Part shown: positions 47,973 through 60,562 of the stretch, one piece after another
How positions within the stretch are numbered: the stretch's first letter is position 1
How the letters are laid out: each line of letters starts with the position of its first letter
Assembly (NCBI GenBank): GCA_947034885.2
Contig: OX344749.2
Location: 43,987,682 to 44,051,681 of the forward strand
Length of the DNA: 64,000 nucleotides
Direction: 5' to 3'
Source of the DNA: Thuidium tamariscinum
Taxonomy: Eukaryota; Streptophyta; Bryopsida; Hypnales; Thuidiaceae
Notes under the pieces: model-generated
Told to the model about the DNA's origin: nothing
What the model saw: the letters and a program-made list of their open reading frames with translations, nothing else
The model's database searches: none
Position numbers and translations under genes: made by a program

Positions 47973-49065
47973 TATATCTAAGTGTGTACTTTTTGCCAAT
48001 GTTACAAACATGGGTCTTTTGAGTGTATGTATGTAGCTTTTTACTAATGACTCTAATATATCCAAGTGTGAACTTTTTGCCAGTGTAACAAACATGAACA
48101 CTATGGCTACCACAAAGCGCTAGAAGAAACATGTGTGCTTTTTGACAATAAAAAACCAAGTGAAGGTCACAAAAAATGCATTAAAAAAACACAAATTTCT
48201 TTGAACAGTCAAAGAGAAGATTCAAAACAAAGATGAGCTCACAAAGGTGAGTAACATTGAACTTTTTCATTCATGTAATTGGCACTCAATAATTTTCAAG
48301 TTTGTGACTTGAGACCACAATCATATTTGAGGGCACAACTATCAGTGAGTACGAATAGCTTGCCATTCAATTGCTCAATCATCCCATGAATGTGGACTTG
48401 GATGCCAGTCTTCAAAATTGGAAATTTACTGCAAATATTCTCATTGCATTCTCAACATCACTAAAACTCTGCACAAAAAGTTTGAATGCCATCGCTGCCG
48501 ATGGAGAGAAAGAGAGCTCTAATTTATTCCAAAGCAGCTCAGTGGCATAAATTATGCTCAAACTGAACTAGCACGAACTGAAAGATTTTATTCAGGAAAT
48601 AAGCACAAACTAGGATGTTTGTTTGTGAAGATTCGTTTCTAAGTATCCTATTTAATGTTTACATAGACTAAAATTTACAACCATAATTTGAAGGAAAGAA
48701 GGAGAAAGTTCCTATTTTCCCCCTGGTTGTCAATCCTGCAATTTCCAAGCTACTAACTCAAGTAGAATTTTCAGTTCTTCCAATGTTACGGCAATCAGTG
48801 GGAAGATTGATGAATGATCTCCGAAAAGGAGTCTCATTCAACAATCGGTTCAGTAATTCCAAGACTAATCTACTACAATTCAGAAGCTATCAGTGAGTCA
48901 AGCATTTGAATGAGATCGAAAGCCCTGAAAATTGGCTCAAATGAACTACTGATGTACTAATGTTGCTTTGCAATTATTCTAAGAAAATAGTAGTGCATCT
49001 TCTTCAGTAGGGTAACGGATTTGACCACTTTCAAGAGCAAACCGCAAGCATACCCGTGGAGTTGA
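47973..49065. other. Spacer and 3' flank of GT31 gene
   Basis: Holds the second host tandem repeat (to about 48093) and a frameshifted coding-looking fragment at 48296-48492 (-). The remainder to 49065 is probably 3' UTR and spacer. Confidence 0.4.
48296..48492 (-). pseudogene. Short frameshifted coding-looking fragment, family unknown
   Basis: On the minus strand the sequence CCATCGGCAGCG-ATG opens a frame MAFKLFVQSFSDVENAM. After about 21 codons a one-base shift is needed to continue into FPILKTGIQVHIHG and NGKLFVLTDSCALKYD before a stop at 48296. Amino-acid composition is protein-like in both parts. It could be a decayed gene fragment or chance; I cannot name a parent. Confidence 0.25.
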
Positions 49066-52000
49066 TTAATGGAGGCTGCTCGTCAGGAGAGTTTCACCAG
49101 CTTGGCAATCACTTAACTGCAATTCTATGGAGTCCTCGCTCCAAGAATTCACACTGCAACATGATCTGCGAGGCGCCTGCTTGAGCAAATTAAGAGCAAA
49201 ACGAAGGCGTCAAGAACCCGAATGAATATTAAAGAACGCAAATCTCTCTCAACATAACATGACTTGATTGAACGGCTTGAATCGGCCCATCAACAAAAAA
49301 AAACCCAGTGTTCGAATAAACTTCTCTTGATTCTACGTTGATTTCATTTTCATGGAGTCGAGCATAAAAAGGATATGTTCACTAAGATTGTTGCGTTTCT
49401 GAGTGCAAAAATGATTCTGTTCAATTTCCAAGAGCTTTGAAAACGAGGGTTTTCAAGTGCCTTTAATACTAGGATTGGTGTAGCTCTAATGAAGAGTTTA
49501 AGTTGGGTGACTATAGGCAAACGCCAATTTCATTGAAATCCACCATTTCACAAATGTGCATTAGATAAGTGGTTGAAGGTTAGGAGCCCTTTTCAAGAAT
49601 GTGATCATCAAACATAATCCTTTCTTCCAACTTAAATAAAGATTATGAGATTTTAGAGACACGTATCTCTTTGAGAGTGCATAGGAAAAAGACTAGATTA
49701 GAATCCTAGACCTTCTTTTTTCCTTCAAACTTCAATGTGTCAATAAAGTAACAAGAAAGGTTTATATGGTTGAAAAGAGTCTACTAATACAAAGGGGGCT
49801 CTACTTCATCTTTATCATAGCCATATAAAATTTCTACATGGAATACAAGTGGATCACAACCAATGTAGAAAAGACATATGGTATAATTTGAGAGGGATAA
49901 TAGAAAACATTTAGCAAAATCAAAGCCTATTGGTTAAAAAATAGTACCTGAAACCAAGAATTAGATATTGGCTTCTTTAAAACCTTGATCCTTTGTATTG
50001 TGTTGAGAGCCTTCAAGTCTCGATTACATGTTGGTCTAGTTATTTTCAAGTCTTCATTCCTTAGATACGTGCTTTCCAACAAACCTTGGTTATCAACACT
50101 TGACCCATGCATAGCCTTCATGTAAAACATAGAAGGTTGCTTGCATAGATCTTTAGGAACCTCTCGAGTGTTGAATGGAAAATCAGCTCCATCATTTCTT
50201 CTTTTGACAGAGGAAAATGTTCGCAATGGAATTTCCAACTCTCGTGGAGCTAGAAACCCCTTGTAGACTTGTACAACATAACCCCATGAAATCGAAAAGG
50301 ACCACTTTTGACCATGTGCATAACACACTGATTGTTGGAAAACACTCGTGGATTCCACCTTGGTAGCTTGAAGGAGATGATCTAGAGCAGTATATTTTGT
50401 AAGGCCTGGGAAGATGGGAGAGATGATGTCCATGTGGTGTAGGCTCAAAAAGGGAGCTTGAGGATGCGCTGCTAGCATGCCCATTGCATTCCCACGAATG
50501 TCCATCTAAAGCCAAATTTCCAATCCACAACAAGAAGAAATGTCTTAGGTCTTAAGAATGACATAATTGAAAATGTCTCTTGAAGGTAGTTGTACTAACT
50601 ATGCCACGTGAACAAAGTTGACCATTGCTATCTTTTGTGCCTTCTTTGAAAGGTAGAATCCATGACATGAATTCATATCCACTGCACAACCTCAAAAGAC
50701 ATTTTTTGACATAGTAACCATCAGTGAAAAACTCTGCATGGATCAATATCTAGCTAAGAATTTGTTCTGATTAAGTCAGGACTGTGACTTGGATCCATAA
50801 ATTACACTGAAAGCATTTCAATAAATTACAGGTTTCAAAGTAGAATTGCGTGTCAAGAAAGTGCACCAGATGCAATCGCTACGAGGTGCTGAAATATGTA
50901 TGCTCATTTTTTTTTCTTGGAGAAGTGAAGACCTAAACCCAAAACCCTAAAAAAAACGCACCTGGTGAAAGCCCAGCTCTTTGGTGAGGGGAACCCCAAG
51001 TTCTGACATGCACACAAATATACGCTCATCGCTGCCATACAAATTTGGGTATCTGTCCACAACCACGCAAACCCAGAAAATTGTCAAAAAACATGACGTA
51101 TTGGACATCGAATCATTTCTACCATCGAATTCCTGTTCATATTGACATCTGCCCTTACATCATATCCTGTTTTTCATCCCTCAACCTTCTTCTCATTTGA
51201 TACACAACACAACAAACATTGTGGATACAGAAGTGGATGCATGTACTTAAAGCGTCACAGTTATAACAGCAAAACGGTAGACGAATATCGTTACACCAGG
51301 CAGCATTACTAACGCTGTTTCAATACATTACAACCACATGAATAACAACACCCGAATGTAATTCAAAGCCTGCTTTTTGCACTAGTGATATCCAGAAAAT
51401 GTGCGATTACCGACAGTGTCAGAGAGGAGTGCAAGAGAAAAAACTCAAACCTCACGTTGATTCTTACGACCTCATGAGTCCCAAAGCTTCCCTTTGCACT
51501 AACAATATGATCCAGCGGATGTGCACATGAATTACAGATTAAGTCAAGCAGAGAAGGAGTCTGGACAACACAATACCTCGCCAGACAACCATCCTGCATT
51601 TTGGCGAGCTCCGCAGCCAACGCATAACTGATAGCAAACCCACCTCCCCCGAACGCCATGTTAAACGAAAACAGCAGGTTCTGCGTGTGCGTTTCCGAGC
51701 TGCTGCCCACATAATACATCCCCGCCGGATCATACTTCGACAACACATTCACCACATTGTCCGGAAGAAAAAAGCTGTCATCGTCTCCCATGACAAACCA
51801 GTCCACGTCCAACAGTCCCAGACGAAACGTTTCCGAGACGATTCTTGAAATTCTCGTGGCAGCTCTCTTTCGTGAATTGAAGGGGAAGCTCGAGATGTCT
51901 TCTGAGATTTTGAAAGGAGGGGCGTCGTTGTCCCAGGTGCCGTTCACCTCTTGGTCTAGCCACACGATTGCCCTTGTGCTACTGCTGTTGTTGTTGCCCA

Positions 52001-52346
52001 TGTTGTACCAACGCTTGATGTAATTTTTCCTGTTTGGCCAGTTCTTCGCTGCTCCGGCTATGGCGAATACTATTTTGGAAAGGGAGGTTGGGTGCTGGGA
52101 ATGGAGAGGCTTGTGTGAAGGAGGGTGAGGAAGATTGGGAGTGGAATGGGTGACCATGGTTGATAAGTTGTGAACTGATCTGGAGATGCATTTGCCTTGG
52201 CTAATTACAAGTGATTGGAGCAGGATTACAAAGGTGACTATGGAGATTACGGCTGCGATGGTGGACCAGGACCAGGATGCGGGTTCGAAGGTGCTCCATG
52301 ATCCCCATGTGCTGGCCTTCTTTGGTGCAGTCGCCTTCTGCGCCAT
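49066..52346 (-). CDS. GT31 / DUF604 beta-1,3-glycosyltransferase-like (fringe-related)
   Basis: Type II membrane glycosyltransferase of the plant DUF604 group, expected in the Golgi. Four exons: 52346-51577, 51052-50962, 50505-49948 and 49176-49066. Phases match and the sum is 510 codons (509 residues). There is a short cytosolic tail, a signal anchor at about residues 28-48, then KIVFAIAGAAKNW-NRKNYIKRWY, RISRIVSETFRLGL, the DxD-type metal/nucleotide-sugar site GDDDS (Asp188-190), YYVGSSSETH and FGGGGFAISY in exon 1. Exon 2 reads YPNLYGSDERI..C. Exon 3 reads MLAAHPQAPFLSLHHMD and QQSVCY, and exon 4 starts APRRSCC. These match the DUF604 order end to end. The acceptor substrate is unknown. 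Confidence 0.95.
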
Positions 52347-54301
52347 GGCTGGGTTCTAGCAAAGATTCCTGTGGTCATGTTGCAAGCACTGTGTTAGGGT
52401 AACAGGGACAGACTTTCAAGACCGCTTTCAACAGTTCTTTAACCCTAAAGAACCGAGGTTTCATGATTCTTGAATGGTCAGTTTGATTGATCATGTTGTG
52501 GAGAATGAAATTCAGACCGAACCTAATTTCATGTAACGGGTTTAGTGAAAGAAATAGAGCCACAGTCTGGGTCCCAAAGCAGGAAATGATCAAAAACTGA
52601 AAACGGCATGACCAGAACTGTTGATCCAACACTTGCAATTGGACACCGGAATTTTAGCTCCGACGCAAACACGAACTCGATCGGTATATGGAACCTATAT
52701 CTAATTTTGAAAGAGATCGGAGCCAATCCTACAAGGGTCTCTTCTCGTCACTCAGCTACTATTGTTGCCACTCTCACTCCGCAAGTCCGCAACTGTGTGT
52801 AAATAATTCAAGAAAAATTATCACGTCCTGAACACAGAAGTGCAAGACGAAGAGTCGGAAGATCCAAGATAATGAAATTCCACAGTTAGAAGAGTTGTAT
52901 CTCAAAACCTCAAGCGCGGTCAAAATTGGCTGCAAGAGACAAAGAAACTATCTTGAGTCTCAAAGATGCAAAATGCGAAAAAGTAGTTCACTAGTCAAAG
53001 CTCCAAGCGCTGCAAATTTGTAAACAACCTCACTGAGGTTTGAGCTTGGAGTCAGCAACTCTACGAATTCGCATAGGCAACTACACAAAACTAGTAAAAC
53101 TCGTCGACTGTGATCTCTTATTAAAATTGAACAATTCACGTGTCGTCATCATTAGCTCACTAGGGTCTCAAGAACAGTACCTCCACTCTCTCAACACGAT
53201 CCCAAATTATCCAACATGAACATATTCATTTCCTCGTCGCTACAGCCTCATTGCTCTTCTGGCCGGCCCCTCGATCAAACGCACTGATGAACCGAGCTAC
53301 AACCAAATTAGACCCTCATCAGAAACTGGGTAAAACTAGTGGAAAACACAAAATCATCCCCAAAAATTCTGCAGCAACGTTACCCCAACTCCCCCGAACC
53401 CCGTCTCCCCCTAAAGAAACATTCCTCCTCCCATCTATTAACATACACGGAGTACATCGCTAGTGTCAGCTAGCATTGGAGGATCAGTGTACGTCAACTG
53501 AATTAAATTAAAGACTGAATTGAAGCTGTTCGTCAAGCTCCTCGGATTGAGGCTGGGAAACGAAAGAGCTCCGCATTCCGCACTCCAAAACGAAGAGGAG
53601 GAGGAGGAGGTACCGATTGGCACCAACAATTCGGGCAACGATTGAATGGAAAGAATGAAGTGGCCGGAAACATCTGTTGCATGTGCCAAGAATGCTTGCG
53701 ATCGAATTGAAACGGTCGTGAGTTCGATCAGAACCTCGCTGCGTGAGATGAGCAGTCCTCCAGAAGAAGCCTCACAAGATTTTTGTGAATGATTCAATCT
53801 GGGTGTGGGGGTCATCACACACAGCCTGCGGAATTTCATTTTCAATTGGCGTTGTACAAACTCAATGAAGTTGGGCCGGGGGAGGGGGCGGGGGTTGAGT
53901 GAGGGAACGCCAGGAACAGTGAATGGGTTGGGCCGAAAGGCTCGTCCTGAGGAGCTTTCACGCCTTGAGGAAGGGACGGAGGGGGAGCACGCGTGGACAG
54001 GTGTCAGGTGGCATGCGGCCCATGTCGTCTGGGACCCACATGGTTTGACTTGCTCGGGAGCTGCGGAATCAAGTGCATGCCTGAACTTATTTCTACAAAG
54101 ACGGACGGAAGGAAGGAAGGGCAGTCACTGAGTCCCTGACTTACTGTTTCTTTTCCTTCATTTTTTATTATTTAGAGTTCAACTAACTTACCCGTGCAAC
54201 TTTGATAGGGTTAGGGCACCCAATTTCGCCCACCCCTACTACTGACTTTATTGTGTCCCACTGTGTAAGTACTCCATCTTTACTGGAGAGTGGAGACTAA
54301 T
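52347..54301. other. Promoter/5' leader region of GT31 gene and spacer
   Basis: Mixed-composition region. A long CT-rich minus-strand stretch at about 53830-53470 (with a GGAGGAGGAGG tract near 53595 on the plus strand) resembles a plant 5' UTR exon and may belong to the GT31 gene through an intron. G-rich sequence follows at 53870-54020. No separate protein gene is supported. Confidence 0.4.
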
Positions 54302-54302
54302 A

Positions 54303-54903
54303 AGGTAGAGGTATGGGAGGAGGCTCAAAAAGTGATCATCTAAGCGCTGATGTGCCTTTTTCATCTACTTCCTGAGATGGAAATATTTTTGGCTTCTTTT
54401 TCAGTCAAAGAAAAATAGATGAGGAATCTAACATAAGTCTTTTCATATTTTTTGAAGCATTATTGAATTAGTTATGAATTTTTTAACACAATCTGGTCTA
54501 GGTCTCTGTTTGTGATCATAGGCCCTTGGAAACCCATCCATGCATAGTTTAAAAAAAAAATCAGGCCTTGTTCATGAACTAGCATTGCAAGATGGGTAAA
54601 GTAATTGAAATGGTTTCTATCAAATGATTGCTTGATTTCATCATTATTTCAGATTTTTCAATACTTGTGAGAAGGTAGTTGAACAATAAATTTTAATTTT
54701 GAATTAAATTATTGGACACCTAGCCACTTAGTTAGAAATGAACCGAGTGTGGTTTTTTAACCATCCATTGAAAAAGTATAAAGAAATCCCATCAAGCTCC
54801 ATTGTAATCCAGAGTTCATTTTTCTAAAGTTCACATGTCCATTTCAAAGCCCCTATTGGATGGTTGAAAATGCCTGCTCGGTTTTAGAGCCCTCTCCTAT
54901 ACC
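54303..54903. repeat. Non-autonomous DNA element, family B, long copy (about 600 bp)
   Basis: The left end AAGGTAGAGGTATGGGAGG is followed by GGCTCAAAAAGTGATCATCTAAG. The right end TTTTAGAGCCCTCTCCTATACC is its inverted partner. Shares TTTTTGAAGCATTATTGAA-TAGTTATGAATTTT with the 29.6 kb copy. Confidence 0.7.
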
Positions 54904-54918
54904 CATAGTCAATCACTT

Positions 54919-55370
54919 AGAGCATTTACAATCCTTTCGGCAAGAGGGCTAGTATTGGCACTATGCCATGTACAAACAATTTTTTATTTAAATTTGGGCT
55001 CCAATGCAATAGTTATTGAGGACTTCAATTCCACGGCCTTGGTATGCAACCACCTAAGATTGGTTAATATGCAATGTATGGAGGGCTCGCAAGTTGGCCC
55101 TTTAGGGAATAATCATTATTGTCAAGCATTGGTATGTGTGCTAATCAATGTAACTTTCCCTTCTTTTCATAGAAAATCTTTTTGTAATGGAGATTCTTTT
55201 TTTTCTTTCTCTTTACAATACAAAAAAGTCCATTTGACGTTTGGATTGCTGGCTTAGCATTGGGTCATTTTATTCAAAAAAAAACCCAGCACTATACAGC
55301 TCACATGGAATGGCCCTCCATTTGCCTTTCTCCAAGGCTTGTTTAATTTGCCAATGCTGTAGATGCCCTT
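54919..55370. repeat. Tourist/PIF-Harbinger-like element C3 (452 bp), inverted
   Basis: Ends GAGCATTTACAATCC and CAATGCTGTAGATGCCC, flanked by TTA on both sides. Runs in the opposite direction to C1 and C2. An open frame of 100 codons across it is by-product sequence. Confidence 0.85.
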
Positions 55371-57918
55371 AGGTGAAGATCATGAGTAGTATGACACAAG
55401 TAAAAAAATTTATATAGGAAGATAGGAAATATGGAGATTGCAAGTTTTTCATAATTTTATTCCCAAAATTGAAATTACTGTGATTTTTGGAAGCCAAAAA
55501 GTTATTTGAACTAATAGCCAATGTTTAGATTCTTCCAATTTTGATCATAGACTAAGATTTTTCCACTCACTATTTTCTACTTTCTTGCTCACTACTTTAG
55601 GACATGTATCATGATCTTATTGGGCCCAACTTTGAAAAAGAAAAAAAGAAAAATTTCAAATTTTAGTTGGAAATATATTTCAATCTTAGTTGGAAATAGA
55701 TGCAACCTCTAGATTGGACATGGGGCCCTAGTCGAGAATGGATACCTTTGCTTCCAAGTGCCCTGTGCTATTGTCAAAATAAAATAAAAAGTACTTTGTA
55801 ATTTTTCAATTTTTTTCATTCATAAAAACTTGGAAATCCAATAACTTTGACAGTTTAAATCCAAACACTATAAAACAAAAGCCCATGCACTCCTCTTCAT
55901 TGAGGGCTTTCCAACAATACTAAGAATGTGGCCAAGGGTTGGATGGTCTAGGACTTCTCAATATAACAAACAAAAAGAATTAAAAAAATCTAATTTAAAG
56001 TATGGATGCATTAAGGTAGGAGGTGCTAAAAATATCTCTTGCTATTGTAAGGTGATCTAATCTTCATGAGAAATAATGCTTGGAGGGCACTACCTATAGT
56101 ATAAGCTCCTCATTGTATTGGCTAAAGCACCCCACTTCATCCCTAAATTCCAAATTTTCTATTATAATTGTTGTGTTTTGTATTAAAAAAATCAAATTCC
56201 AAAATTTTATTGTTTCTATAAGCTCTGATTAAGTATTGTCTTCATTTGACAAGCTTTAGGATCTAGGGCCAATGAAGTTGGGGCAAAAAACTCTAAGAAG
56301 TTTAAAAAAAACAATAAATATTAGGCTCTTTTAGAAGTTAATCATCTACGCAAAGTTAAGGACAAAAGAAGATAATTTGGTATGCGTGGTACTCATGTAA
56401 TCATGTCTAATGTCATGACAAGGGAGAGGGAATTGGACTTCCACACTTGACTTGTGGCATCTTCGCCATGCATGTTGAGCTATGGTAGAATTGCTCTAAT
56501 CCTAAAAGAATACAACATTTTATAACTAGGCAAGAGTCTTCACCATGCTAGGGAGGTACACTATTATACTTTGTTAAATACTTAGATGGGACTTAGTAGT
56601 TAATTCAAAGATTGAGGAGGGTTGAAGAGCCATATAAAATAATTTTGGTCATAATAGGAGATCCTCTTTTCAAGGATGCAAAAGGGACCTTTGCTTCATT
56701 GGGAAACAATGTTATAGATACCACAAATACTAAAAATCCAATAGATGACTTTATCTAAGATTGTAATTTAGAAAGAAATAATTTTCATCCAATATTTGTT
56801 TTAGAAGTGGCTTGAGTATATTTTCAATGAATAGAATGTAAAGAAAAGGATGGTTAAATTCATAGATCATCGTCATAGTGTATTTAGGCCATTCCTTGCT
56901 ATTTTCTCTTTATGTCAATTTTAGTCATCAAATGATATGTTTGAAATTTAGCTCAACTATTGAAATGAAACTTTTCAAGTGTAATTTTCAACTCAATTGG
57001 AAATTTGGAATAATTTATAAGTTTCGATAATTTATAGGCAATATGAACTTTGGGCCTATAATTTACAATAGTTTGTTGATTTTCTAATTTTAGGGTGAGA
57101 CAATCATTCTATTTATATTATAGTGTTATGCACTATAATATACATCTGTGGTGGAATTTTCACCACAATTTTCACAATTGTTCAAGTACATTTTGTATTT
57201 GATATGAATTTTCTTTATTTTTTTCATAAAAAATTCATAGCGATTATAAATTTTTTCCCCAAAATTTGAAAATTTTGTAACTTTTAGGAAATATATGAAT
57301 TACCTTTGAAAATTAAATATAAATTTTTTTATTCATATCTAGTTGCTAAATGGCAACAAGTAGACTGATAGATAGTTCAAGTTGAAATTAGTGGTCATGG
57401 ACCCATTTGTTTAGGGTTAAAAGTTGATCTAACTTCTTGGTGGGTTGGCACATCTCCAAATATTTTTTTCATATTTTTTTCTTTCAAAGATAAAAAGAAA
57501 TCACAATTTCATTTGAAATTTGGAGATTTCTATGAAAATAGTTATTAGGTTTGAAGTTGAGGTCACAAAAGATTCTAAATTTACATCTCCCCACTCAAGA
57601 GGTTTAGTATTAATACATAAAGAGTATGATACTCCTTCTATCCCACTAAAAGCTTTCAAAACTCTTCCCCTTAAGAAATTAACTATATTTTTGATGAAAG
57701 TGCCAAAAATGCATTCAAGACTGAAGAACCCATCCTTAGATCTGTGGTCATTGTGTAGACATCTTTAAATATACAAAATTCAATAGAATTCAGTATATCA
57801 TAGTTGAATAATCTTTTTTTTCAAAAAAGATATTTATGATGCTATCACAAATATTAGTATCTTTGCTATTTCATACCTTGATTTTCATGCTAAACTATTT
57901 GTAACTTGCATTAGGGGA
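55371..57918. other. AT-rich desert with repeat remnants
   Basis: A lone family B-like left end (AAGGTAGGAGGTGCTAAAAA) lies near 56014. 57130-57420 is a partial family F copy whose right end GGGTTAA is at 57417-57420. No supportable genes. Confidence 0.45.
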
Positions 57919-58205
57919 TATTTGAGGCCTTCGGAGGGCCATTTTAGGTTTCTTCCCAATATTGTTCCCAAAATTGTTCCCCAAATTGTTGGTTGTTGTT
58001 AAGCCAACAATTACTAAAAAATTAAAAAAGTTAAAAAAAAATTATTGGTCCTAAAATGTGAAAAAGTCCTTTTTTTTCAAAAAAAATAAAATTTAATGAC
58101 ATGGCACACTCTTGACTACGTTAGACTCCTACAAATCTAGATTCCCGTAGCAGTTCCTACAGTCCCATAGTTGGGAACTTGTAGTCTTTCAAAGGCCTCA
58201 AATCT
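57919..58205. repeat. Family G element, copy 2 (about 287 bp)
   Basis: Inverted ends ATATTTGAGGCCTTC and AAAGGCCTCAAATCTC. The interior (GTTCCC, TTAATGACATGGCAC, GGGAACTTGTAGTCTT) matches the inverse of the 16.4 kb host element and the 4969-5302 element. Confidence 0.7.
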
Positions 58206-58345
58206 CTTCCAATAATATTCTTTATATGATTATTTGTAGAGCATCATACAATTGTGAGCTACATAAATCACTAAGAATTTTGTGAGATACAAAGGCTCAT
58301 GACATGTGTAATGTGTCAATTTTGAGTTGTTAAGTGAATCCATTC

Positions 58346-59068
58346 GGGCAATTGTAAGAAACACTTGTCCTATTTTTTGTCACACCTAGTGTGCTGATTT
58401 GTTTTTTGGCCGTAACTTCTATGTTCTGGCTCCAAATGACTCAAAATCTTTAGAAAAGGTACTCATGACTATCATACACCTTCCCAAATTTTTTCATAAT
58501 TTTCAAAAATAGTTTACTATCCAAAAATAGACCCCAATTGAATGTTATATGTGGTAGTTTAGGGGGTTTTAGTCACTAAGGAGTACCTTTTTTTTAATGA
58601 TTTTGAGATGAAATTTGGATGAAATGGTATTCTAGTAGACTTACAACTTTCCACGTGAGGGATTTCAATAAAATTTATTTTTATGTCGTGTAGAAGTCCA
58701 CGAAGTAAGCTTCTTTTTGCTTGCATTTTGAAACCTATAAAGTATTATTTTAGTAATTTTTTTGATGAATGACCATCTCCATAAAATTGTTGCAAATGGT
58801 CAATTTTGATTTTGTGAATTTACATTATTTTTAAATTTTTCATTAATTAAAACATGAAGACATGTATTTTCTTGGGACTTGGCACTTTTCTAGTTCTCCT
58901 ACTTAGACAATTTTTCTATGCTATTCCTTCCATGGGTACCTTTATCTTAAAGGTATATACATAATTCATATTTTTAATTTTTTTTTAAATTAATTTTTTT
59001 ATTTTAAAGTACTTCTGAAAAAATCAGCCAAATGCAACAAAATTGGCAAGTGTTTCTTGCAATCACCT
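58346..59068. repeat. Non-autonomous DNA element, family D, copy 3 (about 723 bp)
   Basis: Ends GGGCAATTGTAAGAAACAC and GTTTCTTGCAATCACCT, flanked by ATTC and ATTT. Aligns in reverse to the 3894 copy over its length (shared CCAAAAATAGACCCCAATTG block). Confidence 0.82.
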
Positions 59069-59887
59069 ATTTACAAACACTTTTGAACTCGGGGGATACA
59101 GTGAATGTGAGAAGTAGATATATACGTGCGAACAAATGTAGGGTGCTAAATAAACATTTGAGGTAAAATTTATAATTTGATTTTTTATACTATACTATAC
59201 TAAAAATGACATAGGATGTCTTCTAAATACTATAGGGTATAGATTAATGGGGCACATTAGAAAAAATTAGACTTAGGATACCCCCTTATTATTCATTTAA
59301 TGGACCAAAAGTCCTAATTAGTACTACTACCCTATGAGTTGGCTTAGTAGTTAGGTCATCAATTGAGTAAATCAAGAACTAGTTAGGGCATCAATGTATG
59401 GACATTAGCCAGGTTGTTCCATGCGCATATCATTTTGCAAATTTTAGTTCCGATGCTGCATTTATGGCTTTCTATTTGAGTATCTTCTATTGACCAATAT
59501 TGTAGCTCCAGTTAGTTGAATCAATTTTCAAGAAGTAAAATGTATTGAATTTGGAGCATTTGCTGAATCAATGTTGATGTTTTGGAGTTGTAGGGCAAGT
59601 GGTGGAAACGTAGGGTTTTTTCTAGGATAGTGTAGACAAAATTCACTAGAACATTTGGACTTCATTTTTTGGTTTATTTTCAATCTAGGTTTTGTACAAG
59701 TTTTGGTTGTGTTTTTGTCCATTTACATTGAAAGAAGCTTCTCATTTTTGTTTTCGATGTCACCAGAATTTTCAAAAACTCTACTTCTACAGGAGGGATT
59801 TTCATGTGTTTGTGAACACATTATATAGTACTCTGAGTACTCTTTCCATCATTACAATCCAAGGACTTACATGCATTTCAAGTTTAA
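59069..59887. other. AT-rich spacer
   Basis: No gene or defined element recognised. Confidence 0.45.
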
Positions 59888-60562
59888 TTCCTAAGGGCCG
59901 GTAGACCATTTTGTGGCTTTGGGATGACTTCTCCGAGCTACCAAAAGGCTTTTACAATAGTTTTTTCATCCATTTTTTTTTCAATATCCTTTCATGTTGA
60001 ATTACAAAGAGTGTCCAAGTGAATTCTTAGTATAATTGATGTTTTTTTCATGTAATTTTGAGAAATTGAGTAAATCTAAAATTTATCCTTAAAAACAACA
60101 TTTTTGAATTTGAATCCAACTAATGAAATGGAGGTCTCCTACTTAAGTTTCTTCTCCAATTGAAATTTTGGAAAAATTCGTAAAATTGAATATTTTATTG
60201 CATTTTGAACTTTGGTTGTATTTTTAATGTATATTGCATTCTAATTATAGATGTACATGGCAAATCAGTTTACACCATGATGATTTTCACTGTATTGTTC
60301 ACACATGGTGAAATTTTCAGATTTTTTGAGATTATTTTGTATTTGATATGATCCTTTCTTCATTTTTTCTTCCAAAAATTCCAGAAAATACAATTTTCCT
60401 CATAAAAATCTGAAATTTCTTTAAAGTACAGAGGACATACAGTTTCATCTCTAAAAAGTAAAAGTAAATTTTTTCATGCACATCTGGTTACAAAATGGCA
60501 ACAAACGGAGTGACAGACAGTGCAACCTGAAACCATTGGTTATAGGCCTAACATTTCAGAGG
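59888..60562. repeat. Family F-like element, diverged (675 bp)
   Basis: Starts TTCCTAAGGGCCGGTAG after TTAA (59884-59887) and ends CATTTCAGAGG before TTAA (60563-60566). The right third is similar to 34847-35110 and 57130-57420. Confidence 0.55.

Noticed and set aside
53438..53845. 135-codon minus-strand frame
   Set aside because: CT-rich composition and position suggest a 5' leader of the GT31 gene, not a separate protein.
54955..55257. 100-codon plus-strand frame
   Set aside because: Falls entirely inside non-coding element C3; the other C copies have the frame broken.
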